From Hoplostethus atlanticus (taxonomy: Eukaryota > Chordata > Actinopteri > Trachichthyiformes > Trachichthyidae), in assembly GCA_034670405.1 (NCBI GenBank), contig JAXDDX010000048.1:1240001-1304000 (forward strand): a stretch of DNA of 64,000 bases. Direction: 5' to 3'. The position numbers and the translations under genes were made by a program. Position 1 is the first letter of the stretch. Each line of letters starts with the position of its first letter. A model generated the notes under the pieces. The model searched no databases. It saw only the letters and a list, made by a program, of their open reading frames with translations, and had not been told where the DNA came from. This document shows positions 22,905 to 35,123 of the stretch, one piece after another.

Positions 22905-23145
22905 TACATTACAGTCATTTAGCAGACGCTTTTATCCAAAGCGACTTACAATGAGTGCATTCAACATAGGTAGGCAAGAAAACTACTAGTCACCAGAAAT
23001 CGTAAGTGCATTTCCTTCCTAAACAAGCAACTAAGAGCATAACTAGTGTTAAGTTAAGAGTGCAATAAGTTAGCAACCTACTTTATCTTAAACAAATGAG
23101 ACAAATAAGAGAATCAAATAAACAAGAGCTAAGACAAATAAGTCT
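22905..23145. repeat. Teleost dispersed repeat inserted in the hAT BED finger
   Basis: A 241-bp insert beginning TACATTACAGTCATTTAGC and containing AGACGCTTTTATCCAAAGC, a sequence I know as highly repeated across teleost genomes. It is flanked by a 6-bp direct repeat GCTTAT at 22899-22904 and 23146-23151, consistent with a target duplication. I cannot assign the class with certainty. Confidence 0.75.
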
Positions 23146-23777
23146 GCTTATCACAGCAGTACAACTGCTATGCACGAACACTTGAAGCGAAAGCATCACG
23201 GAGCACTTTGTCAAGACGGCAACAAGACAGCACCGTAAATCCTGTTTACATTTTGTCCCCACCCAAGCATGATATATTAGGATTATCAACACGCGGAACA
23301 TGTTTCTGTTAGTAGTAGTCACTTAAAATTGATTTTCTAAATGTTTCGCCCCCATGTTAAAAGTAATTTCTGCACCGGTGCTAACGTAACGTTACACCAT
23401 GCGTCATTTAACGTTGTTATTCGGCCGTTTTATATTTTCTGTTTATTTTATCATGTATGTTTCATGTATGAGTGAGAAAATGGCTTAAACTAACGTTACA
23501 GACTGTGTTGTTACAGTCTGTGACTGTTATTTTCCTTGCCCTACACTGATGCAAAAATACATTTGCCAGTGATTATCTTAATTGCATATTACTCCAGTGA
23601 TGAAATAAATCCATGTCATAACCATTTTAAGTTTTAAGTCAAGTACTTTAAGTAAAAATACTGATTCTCCAGTTCAGGGAAAGGGTTGACATACAGTGAT
23701 TAAATGAATCTGTGTCACAGCAATCCTTTTGAATTTGAGGTCCAGTATTTTTCTGATCAGGCATCTGACAAATAGGG

Positions 23778-23812
23778 TCTATTATTATTATTATTATTAT
23801 TATTAATAATAT
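23778..23812. repeat. (TTA)n microsatellite
   Basis: Uninterrupted TTA units followed by an inverted AATAATAT tail. Confidence 0.85.
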
Positions 23813-24420
23813 CATAACTCAGCAGTTACATGGAAATTAGACTAATTTTAAAATATGCCACTATTATCATTATTCTAATGTGCTTTATGTGTCTCTTTTT
23901 CAGGATGAGGCAAAGCAGTGTGGAGTGTGGAGACTTTTTCCAAAAAAGGAACCAAAATCCATGCACACCCCAGATGGCTGCTGAGCTTTCTGACAGCATC
24001 TTACAGATGATCATCAAGGATATGAGACCCCTTGCTATTGCTTGCTTCCGTGAGATGATCAATGCATTTCACACAGGGTATACACTTCCCTCCAGGCGCC
24101 ACTTTACGGATTTGATGGAGAAGAAATATGAGGCTACTCTTGAGAGAGTGAAAGCTGAACTCAAAAATGTTACATCAAAAATCACACTCACCACAGATGC
24201 TTGGACAAGTATTGCCACCGAGGCATACATACTACATACGAGTCACCTGCCACTTTGGGATTGGGAGATGACTTCATACAAACTGACCACGATGCCACTT
24301 GAGGAGTGCCACACAGCAGAAAATATTGCTGGCTGAGTGGAAAAGGCAGCAGAGAAGTTTTGGAGTTGGACACAAATCAAATCCAGGCCGCATCTTCATC
24401 AGATGGTAGGACTATGTTAT

Positions 24421-24778
24421 TGTATTTGTAAGGCGTCCAGTCCATGTGATCAACCCATTACAAGTTGGATAATCTTGTGTTGTTATGAATGAGGACAGTT
24501 CGGCAAATACACCATTTCAGTCTATTAGGTCTTTTTTTCTACAAGGCCACTGAAACATCTTGTTGTTGTTGAGGTTTGGCACTACTGTAATGGATGTTTC
24601 ATAAAGAATAAGCCCTTCCCCCATGTTTCCAAACACACAAACACATTTCCGCATGTTTCCAAGCACTCGTAGGATTTGATAAAATTTAGATACAAACAAA
24701 ATGATCAATCCAACTATGTTCGTAGAAACGTTCGTACTAACGTTATATGATCAAATCTGATCGTACGCACGATGATTG
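24421..24778. repeat. Harbinger-related repeat fragment (24575-24778)
   Basis: The stretch from 24575 parallels 62692-62895 over about 200 bp. Shared blocks are CATAAAGAATAAGCC, CATGTTTCCAAACACACAAA, TTCGTAGAAACGTTC and GATCAAATCTGATCGTACGC. The outer terminal repeat seen at 62924 is not preserved here. 24421-24574 shows nothing nameable. Confidence 0.6.
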
Positions 24779-24814
24779 AATAAAATATTTAAAATTATTT
24801 ATTTATTTTTTGTT

Positions 24815-25215
24815 TTGAATTTTCCCCTTTTTTCTCCCCAATTTGACATGGCCAATTACCCCTGCCTAAGCGGTCCCGGTCGCTGCTCCACCCCCTCTGC
24901 CGGCCTGAGGAGGGTGTAGACTACCACATGCCTCCTCCGCTGCATGTGGAGTCACCAAGCGCTTCTTTTCACCTGACAGCGAGGAGTTTCACCGAGAGGG
25001 CGTATCGTGTGCAGAGGAACCCCTTATCTGCCCAGTTCCCCTCGCCGCTGAACAGGCGCCCGACCGACCAGAGGAGGCACTAGTGCAGCAACCAGGACAC
25101 ATACCCTTCCGGCTTCCCACCCGCAGACACGGCCAATTGTGTCTGTAGGGACGCCCAACCAAGCCGGAGGTAACGCTGAGGTTCGAACCGGCGACCTCAG
25201 CGACTTCTTTCCACT
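24815..25215 (-). mobile_element. tRNA-derived SINE
   Basis: Read on the minus strand, a B-box-like GGTTCGAACCTC (near 25180-25191) marks the pol III promoter remnant. It is followed by a body ending in CAATTGGCC-type and CAAATTGGGGAGAAAAAAGG sequence, a 3' region common to many fish SINEs, and an A-rich tail. The A box is weak, so the head may be truncated or mutated. Confidence 0.7.
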
Positions 25216-26094
25216 GGAAAGAGTGGGTATGTACTGCCACGTTAGGACAGAATGTCATGAGAGGAGGCATCACCTAGCTGGGCCATCTGCAGTCTCTGTG
25301 AAAACTGGACTCTGTTAAAGAGTTTGAGTTGCCGCAGGGTGAGGAAGTTCCTGAGTTCCCTGTAGTGCAGGCGTCTGTAGAGACTGGAGACTGGCAAGAA
25401 ACTGGGAGGCTAATGTCTTTTAGCATTCTGAGACTGGGGCAGTTTGGGTAAGCAGGCAGTAAAACACTTTATATAGCCTGTGTGAAGGGCAGGCGTTGCA
25501 AGACACCAGAGTCAGTAAATTTCAGGTGGAGGGTGCTGTACAAGCCACCACTCCCTAAGAGATCAGGGACTTATAAGGGGTATAAGGGGCCCTGGCGACT
25601 ACCAGCTATCTGGCACAGGTTGAGCCAGGATCAGAGAATGGATGGCTTTTCTGTGTGGTTTCTCAATGTCAACGTGTTGCAAATTTTCTGTCCTTCTTAA
25701 CTGTACTCAGTGACAAGTTAAGATAGGTTTACTATTGAAATGTTAATTTTGCCACCTGTGTATACTGTCCATAGATCTGTTTTGTTGAATTTCCTCTTTG
25801 GTCAGGCCAAGTTGGCCATATGGTTAACACACAGGGATATGGTGAGAGGCACAGGAGTCCCAGACCCTGTGATCGTGTTTGATGCTTGATCACATCAAGC
25901 CTTGGCCGTCACTGCTGACAACTGGTGGGAAAATATCACTAAGACTGCTAGCAAGGCAAATAATGCAATGCAAAACAATTCTTCATATTTTGTGAATGGT
26001 TTTCAGCTGTGACAGCCAAGAATGACTGTGTGGACATTTTACATACCACACTGTCAACTGGAGTCTATGCATTGGCTCAAGTGAAGCCAATCTG
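25216..26094. other. No gene recognised
   Basis: Several short open frames but no motif, splice pattern or repeat I can support. Confidence 0.3.
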
Positions 26095-26225
26095 GCTTTC
26101 CCATAATTCCCAGAGTGTAATGTCACAGCACCATCAGTAAGATTCTGGTTTCAACCAATCAGATTGCTGAGAACCAATCAGGATCTAGTTTGTGTCAAGC
26201 CATGATGGCATCCTGCTTCTGTGAC
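26095..26225. repeat. Dispersed repeat, copy 2
   Basis: Second copy of the repeat at 7455-7595. It contains an extra near-duplicate AACCAATCAG not obvious in copy 1. Confidence 0.6.
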
Positions 26226-26279
26226 GACCTACATGTGTACTGGAAATGTACACACATATGACACTACCATAACGTTACC

Positions 26280-27540
26280 ATAACCTTTCACCGACTTAAT
26301 CTTGCTCATGTCGGTTAATTCGGTTAATACTTTCCCCAATGCGTGCGTTCATGAACTGTCCCCTTAAAAAAATACTATGTCGTGTCACGTGCCTCTGCCC
26401 CGTCCAACTAATGTTATTCCGCATTCACTCAAAGCGAAGCTGGTGGCATGGATGACATGAGCGCAAACACCGAGCCAACAAATAAACCAAACCCAAGCAG
26501 CTTATACCGAAAAAGAATGCCTTGTCCACCGTTTGGACACATTTTGGCTTCAGTGAAGACGACACCGAACAAAAATAAGTCAAATGTAAACACTGCAGAA
26601 AAACAATTTCAGTGAACAAAGGTAACACCACCAATTTGTTTAATCACTTGGAACACAATCACATTACCGAATATAAAGAGTGCAAGAGAGACTGACAAGC
26701 GCCAAAGTGCTTCCACAAAGCAGCTGTCGCTAACACAAGCATTTACAAATGCTACACAATATGCAAAAGATTCAAGAAGATGGAAAGAAATAACTGGTGC
26801 CATTGCATATTACATCGCAAAGGATATGGCTCCCATAGCTACTGTGGAACATAGTGGGTTTAAACATCTCGTTAAAACCCTCGACAAAAGATACGCAAAA
26901 ATATTTTTCCCAAACTGCAGTGTCCAACATGTACAAAACATTTCGTGAGAAGGTAGCTGCTGAACTAAAATCTGTTCGGTACTTTGCAGCCACGTCTGAT
27001 CTCTGGTCAAGTAGAAAGATGGAGCCATGCTTGAGCCTTACGTTGCACTACGTTGACGATGAATGGAACCTGCGCAACAGATGCCTTGAGATGGCATATT
27101 TTCCAGATGATCACACGTCAGAAATGATTGCACAGGGCCTGAGAAATATGCTTTCTGCATGGGACCTCGCGGAAGAGAACCTAAAACTAAAATGTGACCT
27201 TTTTCACAAGACGTTTTCATTTCAAGGGATGTGTGCTTTGATTTCAACTGTTCAAAATATTCAATAAATAGCCATAAATAGTTCATCTGTGTGTGTTTCC
27301 TTAAATTATTTTAAAATCACAAAGATAAGATATGCACTCCTTCATTAGAAAAAATATCCCAGCTTTAATAGTTCAGCATATTTACAGTATAGACCTTGGC
27401 AGAGAACTATGAGGACAGTGTAAAAAAAAAACAAAAAAATAACCGTATAAAATAATAAATAAATACGAACGATAAATAATCGTTCATTAATCGTTATCGA
27501 GGTAAAAGTTTGAAATAATCGTGATATTGATTTGATTTGT
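26280..27540 (+). mobile_element. hAT transposon remnant with BED finger, copy 2
   Basis: A BED finger is legible at 26525-26690: FGFSEDDTEQK, VKCKHCRKTISVNKGNTTNL, FNHLEHNHI (CxxC and the histidine ligands), interrupted by one stop before VKC. After a run with several disruptions, 26854-27267 encodes KYFSQTAVSNMYKTFREKVA, AELKSVRYFAATSDLWSSRK (around the first catalytic aspartate), LTLHYVDDEW and NMLSAWDLAEENL, then stops. The sequence 27480-27535, rich in ATCGTTATCG-type motifs, may be the terminal region. It belongs to a different hAT subfamily from copy 1. The second half of the transposase is missing. Confidence 0.75.
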
Positions 27541-28639
27541 TTTAGCTGGCTAGATACCTAGCCTTAATTTCCAATTTTTGTTAAGGAAAGCTAAGGTCAA
27601 TTCCCATGGCCAAATGTTTTAAAAATTAATCTTGACAGTTAAGTGAATGAGCATCCTTTATACCCCTGTATGTCGCCCTACAAAACATTACATTTTAATG
27701 GAACCTGTTCGACAAAATCACATTTCCCATAATTGCATAGAATAATGTGTGTTTGTTCTTTATGTTCATTTTAAAACAACATGGTTTGCTTATCAAATGA
27801 CTATTTATTGACATAAAGTAATTACAGAAAAATGGTAGAGTGATGATGATGAAAGATGATAAGACTGGGCATTAGGCAATGAACCGGGCTTTGTAGGTTG
27901 GGCTGCTGTCATTCCAGAAGACATCTCAGGTGACTGAATCTGCGATGGGATGATGACATGATCCTTCGTCCTAAAAGTGAAAAAATGTTGAAAAAAAGAG
28001 ATAGGATGGCATTTGCAGGACACCAATTTCCGCTGCAGTTTAACTAATGATCCAGATATTTTACTATGTGTTGCTGTAAATTGTTCCTTAAGGCAAGTGA
28101 GGTGCCTTAAATTGAGAATTGAAATCTTTTAATGTCTGTAATATGTTACGTTTGGGGGTTCTGAACCTGTGAGCAAAGTACAGAGGGAAGATACAGGTAT
28201 TGATTATGGTAGATGGAGTACAAAGTGGAATCAGAAAACTGATGGCCACGTAGAGGATCAATCGACAGGAATAAAGTAGAGATGTTGAAACAAGCTCTTT
28301 TGACTAACAAGGGGACAACTGATAAAGACTGGAGAGCTTTTTATGCTTTTGAGTGTGCTATGCCAAAAAAGACTAAAGGAATCTCAGACCACAAGTTTTA
28401 GGACAGAACTGAATAAGCAAAAGGCTCATTTTACAGCTCAATTAGATGAAAAGGCGCAACAGCTGAATGTAAGTATCTTTGTATCCTACACTGCCTGTGA
28501 CCTTATGCACCCAAAGCTCACTCCCCCACCAGCTTTATCAACACAGCTCTCTCCTATCGCTAATATTCCTGCTAGTCATCGTACTGATCGGAAAAGTCAT
28601 ACAAATGTCAGGAGACAATTGTTTTTAGCCCCCGGATAA
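27541..28639. other. Unassigned sequence
   Basis: A plus-strand open frame (28343-28639) with a polar, proline-rich peptide matches nothing I know. It may belong to the fossil that follows. Confidence 0.25.
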
Positions 28640-30075
28640 CTTGCAAACACTGTGATTCATACGAATCAATTGTATGCCTGAAACCTCCAACAGAAATCCT
28701 ATCTCTTTCATGGCTCCCTTGCGTGAAATCCCAATGCTTGGACTGATAGGTTTTCCACTATACTCACCTGCTATGTACCCTGATATTACTCAACTGCTTA
28801 CTGTCTGCCTTGGTACTGCTTTGTTGAGCAAGTTGAAATGTTGTATTGCTGATGGAGGTCGATGATGGTAGTTCAGGAGCACGTACCCCTTTTATCTGCT
28901 TATACCAGTATGGGGTGAAGTGCTAGCAACCTTCTGAATTACACCATTGACAATGCCCATTTTCTGAACTCTAACTTTACAGTATCTCCAAACCCTGAAC
29001 AGCTGAGACACAGACGACAAGCTTTGTTCCCCAGAAAATGAAGGAACCCAAACTCTTTGGTGACACATGCAAAGGATTCTAACATGACAACTGAGTTTCC
29101 TTGTGTGAATCATGTCTGCTCTGCCTATCATATTGTAGTGAGAAATTTAGGTAGAGATACCGACTGACGTTATTCCGCTAGAACTGAAGGTACACAACCT
29201 AACTATAGACAATGTATGGATATTATATCATATGCAATCTGAATTGGCTAATACCTTGCTTAATGCTTTGAATTGTACTTAATCTTATCAATCAGTGAAC
29301 GCTGCTTGTGTTTTATCCTTTTCTGCAGCTTATATTGAGATTGTTATCTGCTATTGCCCACGGACATCCAGGTCCTAGTAAATCTATGATGTTATAGCTG
29401 CGGTTCAGGACATTTGACAAGAAGGACATTACCACCCAATGACTGTGGAGGTGCTTCTGGGAGTAGGAACACCTGGAAGGTGGGCACCTACGACCCCCAT
29501 TCCCATCGACTCCGTCCACTTGCTCGATGCAGTTCAGTTTGCTAATGGCACCCATTACATCAATTCCACTTGCACTACTCTATCGGTCATTTATTGTCCA
29601 ATTGCATCCTTTAAATGTCATCTATCACTTTACCATTGGAAAGCCTGTTGGAGACAGGTTCTTGGATCTGGGAGAAACCTAAATCTTCCCTCTGGTCATT
29701 GGTGAATGGAACTTATTGTGGTTATGCTGCCTGGGGTAAAATATTGAATGCATATACCACTTGTGTTGTTAATGATACTTTCTGCATTATCCCTAACAGC
29801 TTCATGATGAAAAGAAGTATAAGGCTAGCTTATCTGACAATGACGTGATCACTTCATGATAGAAGTTCAATCTGGAGAACATGTGGTCACTACAATCCTT
29901 CACGAGCACTGGTGGGATACTGTCTTTTCTTGGGATAGTTCTATTGCTATTGACGTACTGAAGATTGCATCTATGGTCATGTGGTGCTCTATTCCTGTGA
30001 TGTGGATTGTTATTTGCATCATGTGCTGCTGTGCCCGGCAAGTGTTAGAACACAGTGTTTGCCTGGACTTGTAAT
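28640..30075 (+). mobile_element. Possible envelope-like glycoprotein fossil
   Basis: A decayed coding region on the plus strand shows features of a type I membrane glycoprotein: several N-x-S/T sites (NGTHYINSTC near 29550; NGTYCGYAAWGK near 29705), clustered cysteines (CVVNDTFCIIPNSF near 29765), and near the end a hydrophobic membrane segment (VLKIASMVMWCSIPVMWIVI) running into a short cysteine-rich tail. This layout resembles retroviral or gypsy-type envelope transmembrane subunits. No LTR, gag or pol was recognised alongside, so a decayed cellular membrane protein is the alternative. It is broken in many places. Confidence 0.35.
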
Positions 30076-31364
30076 AAATTATGTTAGATTATGATGGATG
30101 ACCTTCCATTTTCAGATTGGGAAGATGAACTTGTGTGCTTATGTCCCAACTTTGCAAATTAAATCTTAAATCATTAAATCAAGAAGAGCAGGGCAACTGA
30201 GAAAAACTGCAGATCCATGACAAAATGATTAGGCTACGCATTAGCAATACTGAGCTGTGATTAGCTAATCTTAGAGCAACAGTCTACAGTCGGTGAAATT
30301 CATGTTTTGCATGTCCATGTTTGGTACCAGTATTACACTTTGTTGTTGACCTAGAATCTTAATTCCACTGCTGCTGACCATGATGAGTAGCCTAAATCTC
30401 TCCGTCTTTCAGGATCCAGTGGATTAATGATCAAAAGCGAGAGAATAACAAGTCAGTGTTAGTATAACTTGTAACCTCTTTTGTTCATGGCGGAGCTGGG
30501 GCAGTCATTTAACTACAAGGGTGACTGAAGTTATACAGCTATGCAACTTGTGACTTGTGATTGAGTCTTGTTCAGTATCAGTAATAATATCAATTAAAAT
30601 ATCACTTCTTAACAAAGTTACTAAGTGCTGTGAAATAACTGCTACAAAACGATCATATTAGCCGACAGCTACAAAAAGGACTACACCATCAAATAGCCAG
30701 ACTATCAAAATAATACAAATTTACATAAAAATAACAATACTATGGGCTTTAAAGACCACTAACATTATCAACTTGAAGCCAAAAGTACAACTGATGGACT
30801 GACTGATACAAACCTGTTATCAGTAGCATTCACTATGCTACTGTGAAGTCACTGATAGCTTTGCAGACTGCAGTCTCACAGATCAATCTTTGTACCGTTT
30901 CCAAAAACTGTAATCTCTGTAATCAGCTCTCATTGTGACAGACTAACATGGATATTGTGGCTTAGCTAATGTTAGCTTGCTAGCTGGCTAACATTAGCTA
31001 GCTCCTGATAAAGAACAATCACTTTGAAGTACACTTTGGCTTAACTTACTTGGACAGAGGTTCATCCATCTTCAACCGTAAGGTTTCATTAGTAAGCGAT
31101 GATTGGTGACTGTATAAATTATCAAGTTGTTGCCTTTGATAATTATTTGGTAGCTAACACAGGAGTAATTTCATCCTGGAGTTTGACTGGGACCTCATTT
31201 CCATTTGGAAGTTGAGGTGCAATTATGAGTATTATTCTATTCTTCTAATAGTGTGGCTGACTGATCTTTTAAAAAAATATATTTTATTTTTAAAATCATC
31301 ATCTTCAATCATCTGGGGCAAAGCTATCACTGTGGTATGGACCCATGTAAATTCATTTTTCAGC
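30076..31364. other. No gene recognised
   Basis: AT-rich. Around 30960-31000 a GCTAGC/TTAGC-rich palindromic patch of a kind frequent in fish non-coding DNA. Confidence 0.3.
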
Positions 31365-32110
31365 TATGGATTTTACAATGGTGGTCAATGGGGAAAGAGG
31401 TCTTACGCACCATGCCCACCAGACGCGCAAGCGCACAGACGCTTATTGCTTTTTCGGACGCATTATAAAAACAGAAGTAAGCATAGTCTTAATTAATTTA
31501 ACAAGTATATATATATGTAATGACTTTAAACAAACATTATATATTTGAATAAGCCACTGAGGGGCGAACGGGTTGAACTTATTTAGGACGCGTGATCTGG
31601 GGTGAAAATAAACCAATGTCCAGTGCTCTTCGTCCTTTTGTGTATTTATTTACAGTTCAGCAGCTCACCTTAGCAAAGGTAGATAACAGCTTTGTCCAAA
31701 ATAGATGTTTCCCTTAATTCAGATCGTTCTTCAGCACGCCAGCCACTCTGGCATGCTGACCCACTGACACGGTCAAAAAACTGTTTGCCTTTCCCGTTCA
31801 TTCACACCTGTCTCCCCTCACCATTCAACCACCTATATGCACATCCACACACTGCTCCACCCCATGTTCAACCACTGAACTGCATGTGCACCAGATGAGG
31901 ACAAAATAAAACAAACACAAAACCACATTATGGCTCCAACAATATATTTGTATACTATAATAAACTGGCGCTGGTGAGAACTACGGCATTCGTTAACATG
32001 GGAGTGGAAGTGAAGTGCAGCAGTGCGCGTGTGCGTGCGTTTGCGTGTCTGGTGGGTACGGGGCGTTACTGCACCATTACCTAATGGTGGGCTATGGTAC
32101 TGCGACCTTA
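31365..32110. repeat. Weak inverted-repeat element
   Basis: CCCACCAGACGCGCAAGCGC (31409-31428) pairs imperfectly with the reverse complement of about 32035-32070 (CCCACCAGACACGCAAACGC). The similarity extends outward at lower identity. It may be an old MITE; the ends are not defined. Confidence 0.35.
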
Positions 32111-32394
32111 TTACCAGAATGACCAAGGCACTGATATTGGAAGTATACCAACTTACTGGGGACTTGGTAACAAGCTATCAGAAAGACAAAATTATTCTTT
32201 AGTGCTGCTAATGATCAAAAATCACCTTTAATTAGCAGCATTTTGCTGGGCATCTACAAGCAGGAGACGAGAGTATACCATGCCCGAGCCTTGTAGCATC
32301 AAGGGATGGTGGGGAGTTTTTGTACCAAAGCAGTATGGGCACTTGGGCAGTATGAATTTTGAAAGCCAGAAATCTCAGCACTTGGCCGCCAAAT

Positions 32395-33570
32395 CATTGA
32401 GTAATTGCTGAGTAATCTTAACACCGATTTAGGCAAAATTTCAATCCTTGTCCTATTGGATTTCAGTGTCTTAAATCGGTTCAAGTCATATCTTCAAGAC
32501 AGGAACTATTTTGTTTCCACTGGCAACTATGAATCTGAGCTAACCAACATGACTTGCGGTGTCCCCCAAGGTTCAATCCTGGGGCCTTGTCTATTCAATC
32601 TCTACATGCTCCCACTAGGCCAAACTATGTGAAATAACATTATGATGACACCTAAATCTATATAGCCCTATCTCCAAATGACTATCATCCCATAGACTTA
32701 CTGTGCCAATGCATTAAGCAAGTCAATGACTGGATGTGCCAAAACTTCCTTCAGCTAAATAAAGACAAGACTGAGATAATTGTCTTTGGTGCCAAAGAAG
32801 AAAGGCTGAAAGTGAGTACATAACTTGACTCCCTGTCTTTAAAAACCAAAGACCAAGCCAGAAATCTTGGCGTTATTACGGACTCAGATCTCAATTTTAA
32901 CAGCCATATCAAGTTTGTAACAAAATCAGCCTACTATCATCTTAAAAACATAGCAAGGCTCAAAGGACTCATGTCACAACAAGAAAACCACAACCTAGAA
33001 AAACTCATTCACTTCTTTATTACCAGTAGGCTAGACTATTGTAATGGTCTTCTTTCAGGTCTCCCTAAAAAGGCACTCAGACAGCTACAGCTCATTCAGA
33101 ACGCTGCTGATAGACTACTAACAAAGACAAAAAAGTTTGACCACATCACGGCAATTCTCAGATCCCTGCATTGGCTTCCAATGTGTCAGGGAATTGACTT
33201 TAAAATATTGTTACTCATCTACAAGTCCCTAAATGGTCTAGGCCCAAAATACATTGCTGAACCCTCCAGACCCCCTCGGGTCAACTGGGACAGGTCATCT
33301 AACTGTTCCCAGAATCAAAACAAAACAGGGTGAATCAGCATTTAATTACTATGCAACAAATAGGTGGAACAAACTTCCAGAACAACTGAGACCACAATAA
33401 CTACTTTTAAGTCCAGACTAAAAACGTTTCTGTTCACCACCGCTTTCTGCTGAACTCTAAACGTGCACTACGACTTTTATTCCTTTTGCACTGTGATTTA
33501 ATTTTTTTTGTTTTAAATGTCTTTATAAATGTCCTTGTTTTAAATGTCTTTTAATGCCTAATCATCAAGT
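32395..33570 (+). mobile_element. L2-clade LINE fragment
   Basis: The reverse transcriptase C-terminal half is readable across several frames: FKSYLQDRNYFVSTG, CGVPQGSILGPCLFNLYMLP, WMCQNFLQLNKDKTEIIVFG, NLGVITDSDLNFNSHIKFVT and FFITSRLDYCNGLLSGLPKK, then NAADRLLTKTKKFDHITAIL and SLHWLPM. These are the standard L2 blocks. The catalytic YADD region is degenerate, and there are several frame shifts and stops. It is 5'-truncated, with an AT-rich 3' UTR after about 33450. Confidence 0.8.
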
Positions 33571-33832
33571 CATTGGTACTAGTCAACAGCCCGATCAACC
33601 CCCCACAGATGTATTATGGTTATTTTGTGATATGTTTTTCCTGCATAGAGAATTTTTGGCAGCTGCATTAATTGCCTAATTTCCATGTGCCAAAGCCACC
33701 AGAAATTATAATAATATTAAGTTAAGTGAAAGCAACAAGCAGTGATCAGAATAGAGGTCAAGCCCATTAATTCAGTTATAATTAACTTGCTACATTTAAG
33801 TAACGTAAAGTAATTGGTCGCGCCACAATTAA

Positions 33833-33960
33833 ATTAAAGACTAAGGGTGGCCAAGCTTTCAGCATCAGGACCCCTAAACTTTGGAACCTGCCCAAGTAGA
33901 TCAGGCTAGCCAAGCACTTTGTACCTCTGTTTTGTCCTGTATAAAAAGTTATTACTATTA
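33833..33960 (+). mobile_element. L2-clade LINE, short 3' fragment
   Basis: Encodes LKTKGGQAFSIRTPKLWNL, the C-terminal signature also seen at 4018-4270, followed by a stop-rich tail. Confidence 0.55.
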
Positions 33961-34536
33961 ATTTTTTATTAATTGTATTAAAAACCGTTGCATGAATTGC
34001 TTTAGTTCGACATCAATTTAATGAACATTTGGAGGACAATCTTCTATTTTTGTTGTTTTCTCTTATGTTATGAAGCTTTTGTTTTATGCTTGAATGTTTT
34101 TGTTTTGAAATAACCCAGTAGTAAAGCAATACAAGGATTCAGTAAATAACTAGCTACAATAAATCAGTAGCCTAAATTTCATGATAGTGTTTTTATCAAT
34201 CTATATTCCGTAATGATATAAGAGCTGCAGGACTATGACCTATAGAAAGAGGAAGGACACCGAAAATGTTTTTCTTTGCCAAGAGAGCAAAGAGAGAGGA
34301 AGATGAGGAGGAGGAGAGGTGATACCACCCATTAAGAATTTGCCTATACTATCGCAGAAGTGACAATGGCAAATATTAGCCTGGTGTTGAATGGAAGAAA
34401 TGATGATACATATATTTGAGTTGGCAACAACAAATCCCGACTGTGGGCACTGGCCCTGCAGACAGGGAAACATCCAACGACCCATTTTTATGATAGGAAA
34501 AACCCTGGTCATGTTTCATTACATTCTATAAGGAGA

Positions 34537-34567
<31 letters not shown>

Positions 34568-34972
34568 TCTGTCTCTCTCTCTCTCTCACTCACACACATA
34601 CATACTCAAAATGTTCACAGAATGTCTGTCTCTATTCATGAGTGTAAAAGAACCTAATAGCGTATAATGGATCAGTCATGCAAAAAGAGAAGGTCCTGGT
34701 CAGCTGGAGATTGCCTGGACCTAGTGGTCCATTGTCTGGCTGGTCAAATCCAGAGAGTACACATTTATATGTGCAACCCCCAACCATTATTCCATTATTC
34801 ATCCAATGATGAACCTAATTCTCAACTTACATTTCACTTAGAAATTGCAAAAAGAAAAGTTAGTAATTAGAGTTACTAATCAATGGCCATGAATAAAAAG
34901 GTCCAATGAGGTGGATTTAATCAATATTAACTCCTGTTTGAGTATGTAAGTAATATTCAAATGCCACTGTAC
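33961..34972. other. Presumed intron; CA microsatellite at 34536-34563
   Basis: Lies directly downstream of the mamdc2-like first exon on the minus strand, so it is probably intron 1. It holds a (CA)n run followed by CT-rich repeats (34563-34590). No further MAM exon was seen. Confidence 0.4.
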
Positions 34973-35123
34973 CTTCTTCATTTATGGTCCAGATGCCATA
35001 GGCAGGGTCTGACGTGTAGCCGCAGGTGCCTTGCTCAAAGTTGCAGGATCCGGGCATCAGTTGCTGCTGCTGCGCCCCGACAAGCCCGCTCAGCAACAGC
35101 ACTACGGGGAGAGAGAAGAGCAT
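34973..35123 (-). CDS. mamdc2: First coding exon of a MAM-domain secreted protein (mamdc2-like)
   Basis: The minus-strand ATG at 35123 opens a clear signal peptide (MLFSLPVVLLLSGLVGA), then a glutamine run and the start of a MAM domain: SCNFEQGTCGYTSDPAYGIW, then TINEEG. MAM domains begin with C-x-F-E-x-x-x-C-G and mediate adhesion outside the cell. Human MAMDC2 starts the same way (signal, then GSCAFEESTCGF ... WILNEEG), which is why I prefer it over other MAM proteins. A GTACAG donor at 34972 splits the glycine codon (phase 1), so the exon is 151 coding bases. The rest of the gene would lie at lower coordinates, but no second exon was found in the window, implying a long first intron. Confidence 0.6.

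Larger units (their letters stand above)
22674..24420 (+). mobile_element. hAT transposon remnant with BED finger (ZBED-like), copy 1
   Basis: From 22740 the frame encodes SSKVWEYFRLRPDNVVLCIQ CKIQ, the first half of a BED zinc finger (aromatic pair and CxxC). The second half (SSTTAMHEHLKRKHHG, with the histidine ligands) lies at 23155-23200. A 241-bp repeat inserted between them splits the finger. At 23880-24336 a transposase segment reads DSILQMIIKDMRPLAI, LPSRRHFTDLMEKKYEATLE, LTTDAWTSIATEAYI (the region of the first catalytic aspartate of hAT transposases) and TTMPLEECHTAENIAG, then stops. The C-terminal dimerisation domain is missing, so the copy is dead. Confidence 0.75.

Noticed and set aside
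30950-31010. GCTAGC/TTAGC-rich palindromic patch considered as a regulatory or terminal-repeat site
   Set aside because: Such patches are common in fish non-coding DNA, and no matching partner or element boundary was found.
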